Shown here piece by piece: positions 5,686 through 13,732 of a stretch of DNA of 16,571 nt. Source of the stretch: Equivita sp045641605. GTDB lineage: Bacteria > Actinomycetota > Coriobacteriia > Coriobacteriales > Eggerthellaceae. The notes beneath the pieces were generated by a model. That model ran no database searches. It saw nothing but the letters and a program-made list of their open reading frames with translations, and was not told where the DNA came from. Position 1 is the first letter of the stretch; every line of letters begins with the position of its first letter. The stretch lies in the NCBI GenBank assembly GCA_045641605.1, contig JAZUHG010000050.1, positions 1-16,571 on the forward strand, in the 5' to 3' direction. Position numbers and translations under genes: made by a program.

Positions 5686-7455
5686 ATGAGTAAAGCAATT
5701 GGAATTGATTTAGGTACAACAAACAGCTGTGTTGCAACAGTCGAAGGCGACAAGCCGGTTGTAATCCCTAACGCCGAAGGCTCACGTACGCTTCCCAGCG
5801 TTGTTGCATTTACAAAAGAAGGCGAACGTCTTGTAGGTGAAGCTGCCATAAGGCAAGCTGTTATGAACCCGGAGCGAACTTTTGCTTCGGTGAAGCGACA
5901 CATGGGAACAGATTGAAGCGCAAATGTTGATGGCAAAGATTTCAAGCCTCAAGAACTTTCGGCAATGTTGCTTCGTAAGCTTAAAAATGATGCTCGCGAA
6001 TATCTTGACGACGAAGACTTGGTCGATGCCGTAATTACTGTTCCTGCCTACTTTAATGACATGCAACGTCAAGCTACCAAAGATGCAGGTAGAATTGCTG
6101 GTTTAAACGTTCTTCGTATTATTAATGAACCAACTGCTGCCGCACTTGCCTACGGCTTGGATAATGAAATGCAACAAAAGGTTATGGTATATGACCTTGG
6201 TGGCGGTACCTTCGATGTTTCAATTATTGATATTAGTGAAGGTGTGATTGAGGTTATGTCAACAAGTGGCAACAATCACTTGGGTGGAGATGACTTTGAC
6301 GAACGCCTTGCAAACCACTTGGCTGACATTTGCAAACGTGAATACAAATTTGATGCAAAGAAAGAATCCGAAGCCTGGGCAAGAATCCTAGATGCAGCCC
6401 AAAAAGCAAAAATTGAACTTTCAACTGCTAAAAAGACTGAAGTTAACTTGCCGTTTTTGGCTCAAAAAGGAAACGATGGCACACCTGTTAACTTCAAGGC
6501 AGAAGTTAGCGTTGAAGAATTTAATAAGTTAATAGCCGATTTAATTGAGAAGACAACCGAACCTGTCGAGCAAGCTTTATATGATGCAGGAATAGCAGCA
6601 AGCGAACTTGACCAAGTATTGTTGGTTGGAGGAAGTACACGAATCCCTGCTGTTGCAAATAAAGTTAAGGAGATAACAGGTAAGGCTCCTTCTCAATCAA
6701 TTAATCCCGACGAATGCGTTGCTCAAGGTGCTGCAATTCAAGCAAACACTCTTAGCAATGCTGCAAATTCATTGGCTGTTCGCGGTGGTGAGATCTTGCT
6801 TTTGGATGTATGCCCTCTTTCACTTGCAATTGAAACTGTTGGCGGAGTTGCAACCAGATTAATTGAGCGCAACACTACCCTTCCTGCAAGCTATTCGCAA
6901 ATTTTTACAACTGCAGCTTCTTTCCAGACAAAAGTTGAAATTAAAGTTTTACAAGGCGAGCGCCCCATGGCATCCGACAATAAAATGATTGGAAACTTCA
7001 TGCTAACAGGAATTAAGCGAGCACCAGCTGGTGTACCACAAATCGAAGTTAGCTTCGACATCGATGCCAATGGAATCATCAATGTTTCTGCTAAAGACTT
7101 AGGCACTGGTAAAGAAGCTTCCATCACCATCGAAAACGATCAACGTATGAGCGATGCAGAAATTGAAGCCGCAATTCGTGATGCCGAAACTTATGCCGAG
7201 CAAGACAATGTTCGCAAGCAAAATTGGGAAGACTACGCCGAAGCTCAAACATTGCTAAGCCAAGTTGATACAGCAATTGCTAAAAAAGGCAAAACGATGG
7301 ATAAAACCGAAAAGAAAAACATCAAGGCTCAGGCAAATACATTGCGTAATTATCTTCGCAAAAAACAAGATAAATTGACTGATGGAGACAGACAAAATAT
7401 TAAAGACGCGGCTGCAACATTGAAAGATATGGCTTCGTCAATTATCGAGGAATAA
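5686..7455 (+). CDS. dnaK: Hsp70 chaperone DnaK, short form (one UGA=Trp)
   Basis: ATP-driven cytosolic chaperone. The nucleotide-binding domain is complete: GIDLGTTNSC at the N terminus, NEPTAAALAYGLD, VYDLGGGTFDVSI, and LVGGSTRIPAV. The substrate-binding domain follows (LLLDVCPLSLAIET; LQGERPMASDNK; FDIDANGIINVSAKD). The ORF is interrupted by TGA at 5914-5916 (codon 77); reading it as Trp gives HMGTDW, a conserved Trp position in many, especially actinobacterial, DnaKs. At 589 residues it is shorter than the usual 600-640, with a reduced helical lid and no acidic disordered tail. AGGAGG at 5676-5681 fixes the start. It is not in a grpE-dnaJ-hrcA operon, and no CIRCE or HAIR operator is visible upstream. 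It may be the only DnaK or a second copy dedicated to the J-domain partner. Confidence 0.95.
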
Positions 7456-7466
7456 GCAGTTGTTTT

Positions 7467-7475
7467 TGTTATAAT
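7467..7475 (+). promoter_or_regulatory. extended -10 promoter directly upstream of the secreted lysozyme-like gene
   Basis: TGTTATAAT is a consensus extended -10 (TG, one base, TATAAT at 7470-7475). It lies 12 bp after the dnaK stop and ends 9 nt before the ATG at 7485. Transcription would start within a few bases of the ATG, so the mRNA would be leaderless or nearly so. No Shine-Dalgarno fits. Confidence 0.6.
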
Positions 7476-7484
7476 AGGCTCCCC

Positions 7485-8288
7485 ATGTCAAGATTAATGG
7501 CTAAACCAAATATTTACAAGAAACTTGCACTTGCATTGTGCGTTGCAATTTGTGTTTTTGCATGCATTTTGTTTGTGGCAATTCAAGCTGCCAATGCTGG
7601 AACCAGATTGCAAGATTCAAGCACATTTGGAATTGGGAACAATCGCTTTAGTGTTGATGCTCAAGTTGGGGTAATTGCAAACGGCGAATTTGAAGAGCGC
7701 GATAGCTTTGATTCTTCCAATACATCGCTTGCAACTTATTCAACAAGAGATATATCTACTGCGATTTCGGCTATTTCTTTCAGGATCGAAAACGCCGCCC
7801 GCGCTGCTGCTGAAGCAGCAAAGGCCGAAGAAATGGTCAAAGCAAATATAGCTAAAAATAAACGCAATGAACATGCAAGGCTTCAAGGCATGCCAGCGGG
7901 GCTTTCGGAAGTAAATTGAGATGTAGGACGCTCTGCGTTTGTTGGAGAATGGGCAGCACGCATCAATAATTATTTAGCTGGAACTCCACTTGCAAATACT
8001 GGAGAGATTTTTGCCGAAGCAGCATGAGACAACGGAATTGATCCAAGATGGTCCCCTGCAATTTCAAACACAGAAAGCAGCAAAGGTCTTTATTGCTTTA
8101 AATCATGCAATGCATGAGGCTGAGGAGATATGGGATGGCCCAACTGAAACGATGCTATTTGGGCACATGTCTCTGGCCTTTCAAGTTCATACGGATACAC
8201 AATAGCCAGGTCATACGCCGAAAAATATTGTCCACCAAATTCAGATAATTGGTACAACAATACTTTGGGCGAAATGTATAAAATCTAA
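7485..8288 (+). CDS. secreted lysozyme/glucosaminidase-like protein (five UGA=Trp)
   Basis: Probably exported and acting on peptidoglycan. The 267-residue product begins with a basic stretch, a hydrophobic signal segment (about residues 14-34) and AANAG as a plausible signal-peptidase site. An Ala/Lys-rich helical stalk (about 100-130) follows. The C-terminal 120 residues contain EIFAEAAW, DPRWSPAISNTESSKG and NAWGWGDMGW, the pattern of lysozyme-like or Bax/FlgJ-like hydrolases, with the Glu of NTESSKG a candidate catalytic acid. The ORF is cut by TGA at codons 145, 181, 211, 213 and 221. Reading them as Trp, alongside five UGG codons, restores the domain and reaches TAA at 8286-8288. Similar proteins are, as I recall, common in Coriobacteriia. 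Enzymatic activity is inferred. ATG at 7497 is an alternative start. Confidence 0.82.
8279..8284 (+). promoter_or_regulatory. possible -10 (TAAAAT) upstream of ispF
   Basis: TAAAAT lies at the very end of the upstream gene and 10 nt before the ispF ATG. No Shine-Dalgarno is seen before ispF. This is the same arrangement as at 4792 and 7470. Confidence 0.35.
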
Positions 8289-8294
8289 AACATT

Positions 8295-8768
8295 ATGAAA
8301 ATTGGATTAGGATATGATGTTCACAAATTAGTTTCTGGAAGGAAGCTAATAATTGGTGGCGTTGACATTCCTTACGAAAAAGGTTTAGAAGGACATTCCG
8401 ATGCCGATGTATTGGTCCACGCAATTGCGGATGCACTTTTGGGTGCTGCAAAAATGGGAGACATTGGTAAATTCTTCCCAGATACAGATCCAAAATATAA
8501 AGATGCTAATTCTTTAGAGCTATTATCGTTAGTTGCAAAAATGATTAATACAAAGGGCTTTAGAATTGAAGATATAGATTCAATTATTGTTGCGCAAGAA
8601 CCCAAAATGGCTCCTTATAGAGAACAAATGCAAAAAAATATTGCTGAAGCATTGGGTATGGCAGCTTCAAGTGTAGGAATTAAAGCAACAACAACCGAAG
8701 GCCTTGGCTTCGAAGGGCGTGGAGAAGGAATTTCTGCGAAGGCCGTTGCACTTTTAATGGAGGCTTAA
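8295..8768 (+). CDS. ispF: 2-C-methyl-D-erythritol 2,4-cyclodiphosphate synthase
   Basis: Fifth enzyme of the MEP (non-mevalonate) isoprenoid pathway; it cyclises CDP-ME 2-phosphate to ME-cPP and releases CMP. The 157 residues match the family. Metal ligands sit in GLGYDVHKL (Asp and His) and EGHSDADVLVHAI. The other conserved blocks are GDIGKFFPDTDP and the C-terminal KATTTEGLGFEGRGEG. It contains no Trp codon, so the code change does not affect it. Its TAA overlaps the cysS ATG by one base (TAATG), indicating translational coupling. ispD, two steps earlier in the pathway, is nearby on the other strand rather than fused as in some bacteria. Confidence 0.97.
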   Translation: MKIGLGYDVHKLVSGRKLIIGGVDIPYEKGLEGHSDADVLVHAIADALLGAAKMGDIGKFFPDTDPKYKDANSLELLSLVAKMINTKGFRIEDIDSIIVAQEPKMAPYREQMQKNIAEALGMAASSVGIKATTTEGLGFEGRGEGISAKAVALLMEA

Positions 8769-10255
8769 TGCTTAAGATTTATAACACACAACAAAGACAA
8801 AAGCAGGAATTTAAACCAGTTAAAGATGGCAAGATTGGAATGTATGTTTGTGGGCCTACCGTTTATAACAGAATTCATATTGGAAATGCACGCACCTTTA
8901 TTAGTTTTGATATTATCCGACGCTACTTAATGTGGCGCGGCTATGACGTAACTTTTGTTCAAAATGTTACAGACGTTGACGACAAAATTATTAACCGTGC
9001 TGCCGAAGAAAATACTAGCCCGCAAGATTTGGCTAAAAAATACACTGAACTATTCATCGAAGACATGCACAACGCAGGTGTTATGGACCCTGATATTCGT
9101 CCTAAAGCCACCGAAGAAATTGACGCAATGATATCTTTGGTTCAAAAGTTGGTTGACAATGGCCATGCTTATGTTGAAGAAGGCGACGTGTATTTTGATG
9201 TTAGAAGTTTTAAGGGTTATGGCTCTCTTAGTGGAAGAGATGTCGATGATGCCGAAACAGGCCACCGCGAACTTCAAGCAGATGGTCAAGGCTTAGAAGA
9301 GCGCAAGCATGCCGAAGCAGACTTCGCACTTTGGAAAGCTGCAAAACCTGGTGAGCCTTCGTGAGATAGTCCTTGGGGCCCTGGACGTCCAGGTTGACAC
9401 ATTGAATGTTCGGCAATGTCACATAAATATTTAGACCTCCCCTTCGATATTCACGGTGGCGGATCCGATTTAGTTTTCCCTCACCATGAAAACGAGCGCG
9501 CTCAAAGCATGTGTGCTTATGATAGTGGCTTTGCAAATTATTGGATGCATGCTGGTATGTTGCAAGTCTCAAATGCCGAGAGCGGCAAAAATGAAAAGAT
9601 GAGCAAGTCTTTAAACAACTTTGTTCTTCTACATGAAGCGCTTGAGCAAGTAAAACCAAATGTTTTGCGTATGTTGGTGTTACAAACTCATTACCGAAGC
9701 CCTCTTGTCTTTGGTGAGAAGCGTTTAACTGAAGCAGAAGCTGCACTTAGCAGAATTGAAACTGCTATTACTAACATTGATTGAAAGATTCAAAAAACAG
9801 GCGACAAATCTAGTATTGATAACAAAAAGATTGATGAAGCTTGCAAAGCTGCAAAAGAAAATTTCATCGAAGCCATGGATGATGACTTCAACACAAGCAA
9901 AGCTCTCGCTGAAATTTTTGAACTCATAAGTCAAATTTATACACTTGTTGGCGAAGATGCTGTGGATACCAACACGGCGAAGAGTCTTACAAATGCGCGC
10001 GAGCTTATAGTAGAGTTGTTAGGTGTATTCGGTATTCAATTTAGCGAAGAAAAAGCTCAAGACTCCGAAGTACTTGTCGAAATCGCCAAAAATTTGGGCA
10101 TTGAACCAGGTAACGATGCTTCAAAAGCAATTCTTGATACACGCAGCGAAGCAAGAAAAAATAAAGATTTTGACCTGGCTGATAAAATTCGCGACACTCT
10201 TCGAGAAAAGGGCTTCACTATCGAAGACACACCAAGTGGCCCTCGTCTAATTTAA
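8768..10255 (+). CDS. cysS: cysteinyl-tRNA synthetase (three UGA=Trp)
   Basis: Class I aminoacyl-tRNA synthetase charging tRNA-Cys. The HIGH motif is IHIGNARTF, preceded by CGPTVYNR with the first zinc Cys; KMSKS is intact. The zinc site continues in the HIECSAM Cys and the PHHENE His/Glu. Under the standard code the gene splits into fragments at TGA codons 199, 210 and 339. Reading them as Trp gives SWDSPWGPGRPGWHIECS, the near-invariant CysS block, with UGA at two of its three Trp and UGG at the middle one. This is the strongest single proof of UGA=Trp here. At 495 residues it is slightly longer than usual (about 460-480). It ends directly against the ispD stop with no intervening base or terminator. 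Confidence 0.98.
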
Positions 10256-11134
10256 TTAAAGATCATATTCTGAGCCGTACTCAAGATTTAAGGCTTGCAA
10301 AACGCTAGCCAAAATTAAGTAATCTTCAGGAACTGTAAGTTTGATGTTGTTACGCTTGCCTTCAACAACTTCAACATTTCCACCAATTCGCTCAATCAGC
10401 GAAGCATCGTCACTACCAACAAAACCATCAGCCATAGCAGCTCTGTGAGCCTCAGTAAACACATCGCGTTTGAATACTTGAGGTGTTTGAGCCAACCAAA
10501 ACGCAGACCTCTCGGGCGTACCAACAATCTTTTTGTCCTCAACAACTTTAAGAGTATCAATACATGGGTGCGCGCAAACAGCACCATCAAGTTCAGGATT
10601 AGCCTTTAGAACACTGTAAATGTGTTTGATAACCGTTGGAGGAACAAGCGGACGTGCGCCATCGTGAATCATTACATATTTATACTTTTCTGGAACCATA
10701 TCAAGGCCGTTAAATGCACTTTCTTGACGCGAATCGCCAGCAGGAGCCATAACAATTGGCGTTTGGAAAGCAAACGGGTCAACAACTTTTTCGATATATT
10801 CCTCAAAATCTTTCTCGGGACAAACAACAACAATAGCTCCAATCTCTGGCACTGCATCAAATGAATCCATTGATCAAGTTAGGACTGGCTTGCCTGACAT
10901 AGTTAAAAGCTGCTTTGAGATTTTTTTATGGTTGCGACTTCCATCATTTAGTCTGCGACCCATACCTCCAGCAAGGAGCACTGCGGCGCAATCGGCTTTG
11001 TCAGAAACTTGCCCAGGGATTTTTTTCATTGAGAATTTTTCAGGTTGAGAAAGACGAATTCTGTCAAACAAATCGACAGGAGAGTAGTCATTTATTTCGG
11101 AGCTTTCTTCTGTCTTTTTGTGTTGAGCAGTCAT
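10256..11134 (-). CDS. ispD: 2-C-methyl-D-erythritol 4-phosphate cytidylyltransferase (one UGA=Trp)
   Basis: Third MEP-pathway enzyme, joining MEP and CTP to CDP-ME. The nucleotide-binding motif AAVLLAGGMGRRL is at about residues 50-62, with the Lys of KQLL, VMIHDGARPLV, and the C-terminal NIKLTVPEDYLIL in place. TGA at 10874-10876 (codon 87) splits the ORF; as Trp it gives KPVLTWSMDSFD, joining both halves in frame. The 292 residues exceed the usual 230 because of about 48 extra N-terminal residues, charged and low in hydrophobicity. An alternative start at Met36 lacks a Shine-Dalgarno, whereas the ATG at 11134 has AGGAG 6 nt upstream overlapping the clpC stop, so the long form is favoured. 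Cotranscribed with clpC. Confidence 0.95.
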
Positions 11135-11141
11135 GTTTCTC

Positions 11142-13676
11142 CTAACTTTTCTGAATTCCTGTATTGCTCAAACCGAAATCCTTTAGTATGAGTTCGGTTT
11201 CGCGAGCGATTGTATCCTTCTTCTTTGGTTCAGGAATTGCCCCCTTACCAGCGCTAAAGACAAGCTTATCGTCCTTAGCATCGACCTTAATAACAGAGCC
11301 ACTCTTTCACTTTCCAGCTAAAATTTCCTCTGAAAGTGGATCTTCGATAAGTCGCTGAATAGCACGACGAAGTGGTCGCGCACCATAAGTTACATTTGTA
11401 CCCTCTTTGGCAACAATCTTGCAAGCAGCTTTCGTCAAATTAATGGTCATGTTTTGAGCGATGAGACGTTGACGCAAATCTTCAATCATAAGATCAACAA
11501 TTTGAACAATTTCTTTTTCGCTCAATGACTTAAATACAATAGTTTCATCAACACGGTTCAAAAACTCTGGTCTAAACAGCTTCTTAAGCTCGCTTGTAGC
11601 AGCGGTTTTAATCTCTTCATCGGAAAGACCTTTGCCATCGCCACTATCGAAACCCAAAGTTTTGGTTTGCGAAATCTCACGCGCACCAACATTTGATGTC
11701 ATAATTAATATTGTATTTCTAAAATCAACACTGTGACCCTGACCATCGGTTAAGCGTCCTTCGTCCAAAATTTGAAGAAGGATGTTAAAGATGTCTGGGT
11801 GTGCTTTTTCAATCTCGTCAAACAAAACAACACTGTAAGGCTTCTTGCGAACAGCCTTTGTAAGCTGGCCACCCTCATCAAAACCAACATAGCCTGGAGG
11901 GCTACCGACCAACTTAGAAACAGAATGTTGCTCCATATATTCGCTCATATCAAAAGAGATAAGAGCGTCTTCGCTGTTAAATAAAAATTCAGCTAAAGCT
12001 TTCGAAAGCTCAGTCTTACCAACGCCGGAAGGCCCTAAGAAAATGAAAGAACCCGAAGGTCTACGAGCGTCTTTAAGACCACTTCGGGACCTGCGAATTG
12101 CCTTGCTCAAAGCAGAAACTGCTTCGTCTTGGCCAATAACACGCTCGTGCAAAACATCTTCCATGCGAAGAAGCTTTTCGGCCTCGGCTTCGGTCAAATT
12201 ATGAACAGGAACACCGGTAATCATCGAAACAACATTAGCAATGTCTTCGACACTTACCTCATGAACCTTATCTTTAGATTTAGCTTCGAGTTTTTTCTCT
12301 TCAGCCTCGCGCTGTTTTAAAAGCTCAATTTCTTCCTCGTGCATTTTGCCAGCTTTATCAAATTCTTGCTTGGCAGTGTAGTTGTCCTTGGTTGCGCGAA
12401 CCTTGCGAATCTTAGCATCCAAGTCACGCAAACTTTGAGGAAGTTGCATATTCCTGATACGCATGCGCGCGCCCGCTTCGTCAAGCAAATCAATTGCTTT
12501 ATCAGGTAAAAAGCGGTCTTGAATATATCTGCTAGACAAAGTTACAGCAGCGTGTAGAGCTTCGTCAGAATATCTAACATTGTGATGGCCCTCATATTTA
12601 TCACGAAGCCCCTCAACAATACGAATTGTTTGCTCTTCGGTAGGTTCCTCAATTGTAACTGTTTGGAACCTGCGCTCTAAAGCAGTATCTTTTTCTAAAT
12701 GCTTGCGATATTCTTCGCTAGTTGTAGCACCGATGACTTGGATCTCACTCCTTGAAAGCGGTGGCTTTAAAATGCTAGCTGCATCGATCGAGCCTTCGGC
12801 AGCTCCAGCACCAATAATTGTATGCATTTCATCAATGAAAAGGATGATATCGCCCGCTTCGCGAACCTCTTTGATGCATTTCTTTAGGCGCTCTTCAAAT
12901 TCACCACGGAATTTTGAGCCTGCAACAAGAGCTGAAATATCAAGCATAACAACTCTCATGCCCTGCAAAACATCAGGTACACGCTTGCTAACGATAAGTT
13001 CAGCCAAGCCTTCTACAATTGCTGTTTTACCAACACCAGGCTCACCAATAAGCAAAGGGTTATTCTTTTGACGACGTGTCAAAATTTGCATGACACGTTC
13101 GATCTCAGCTGCACGGCCAATAACAGGATCAAGTTTGTTAGCCTTTGCGCGCTTATTTAAATCAACTCCGAAAGCCTCAAGTAAGCTGTCTGGATTTTCG
13201 CTTCCAAGTGGAGCCTTACCAGCATACACAGTAGCACCACCAATGATGTCGTTTAGAGCTTCACGAACTTGGTCAGGTGTAACGTTAAGTTTCTTAAGAA
13301 CCTTAACTCCATTGCTTTCCTCATCACGAACAATTCCTAAAAGCAAATGCTCTGTAGCAATGAAACTTTGACCACTTTGCATTGCTTCTCGGAAGGCGTT
13401 TTCCATAACCTGCTTCATCCTTGGGGTGAAACTTGCATGTTTGCTAAGATCAGCATTGGGATCTATAGGGATAATCTCACGAATTGTATCCAAAACATCA
13501 TCGTGAGTAACATTTAGCTTAGCAAGCGTTTTGGCAGCAAAACCATCATTTTCGTCAATTAGGCCTAAAATTACATGTTCTGTACCAACATAGGCCTGCT
13601 TGAGCGCATGCGCCTCATCGCGTGCCAATGTCAACGCTTTTTTTGCCTTATCTGTAAATTTATCAAAAGATGCCAT
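11142..13676 (-). CDS. clpC: ClpC-type AAA+ protease ATPase (one UGA=Trp)
   Basis: Hsp100 unfoldase that feeds proteins to ClpP. The N-terminal Clp repeat domain covers residues 1-145. AAA domain 1 has Walker A GEPGVGKT (211-218) and Walker B ILFIDEMHT. The coiled UVR-like middle region (about 420-450) marks it as ClpC rather than ClpB. AAA domain 2 has GPSGVGKTELSKA (Lys554) and VLFDEIEKAHPDIF. A standard-code reading stops at TGA 11307-11309 (codon 790, after EEILAGK). Reading Trp adds 54 residues (WKSGSVIKVDAKDDKLVFS..) that fit the usual ClpC ending, to TAG at 11142-11144, giving 844 residues. AAGGTGGG precedes the start. No CtsR, CIRCE or HAIR site is seen upstream. Confidence 0.97.
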
Positions 13677-13706
13677 TTCCCACCTTCTAAAAAATTGTAA
13701 ACACGT

Positions 13707-13712
13707 ATTATA
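13707..13712 (-). promoter_or_regulatory. TATAAT -10 element for clpC-ispD
   Basis: On the minus strand a perfect TATAAT (ATTATA on the plus strand) ends 30 nt before the clpC ATG, leaving a leader of about 23 nt with a good Shine-Dalgarno (AGAAGGTGGG). No clear -35 is seen. It lies in the 56-bp gap after hypF, so clpC has its own promoter although hypF read-through is possible. Confidence 0.55.
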
Positions 13713-13732
13713 CTCGTTTTTTTATGAATTTC

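Noticed and set aside
5914..5916. UGA as selenocysteine or glycine
   Set aside because: The positions match conserved Trp, not Cys or Gly, in CysS, DnaK, ThyX and HypF. Selenocysteine would need a SECIS hairpin after each codon and would not appear 22 times in 16 kb.
6204..6213. GGTACC within dnaK as another repeat copy
   Set aside because: Only the 6-bp core matches; it encodes the conserved GGGTFDV of the ATPase domain.
7990..8205. 71-aa plus-strand ORF after the signal-peptide ORF
   Set aside because: It is in a different frame from the lysozyme-like domain, which is recovered in the frame of the upstream ORF with UGA=Trp.
9228..9746. 172-aa ORF on the minus strand
   Set aside because: Antisense shadow of cysS, which is clearly coding through its HIGH and KMSKS motifs.
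8768..10255. cysS, dnaK, ispD, clpC, thyX and hypF as pseudogenes or assembly-error genes with premature stops
   Set aside because: All interruptions are TGA only, never TAA or TAG, with the frame intact on both sides, and they occur at conserved Trp positions in nine unrelated genes.
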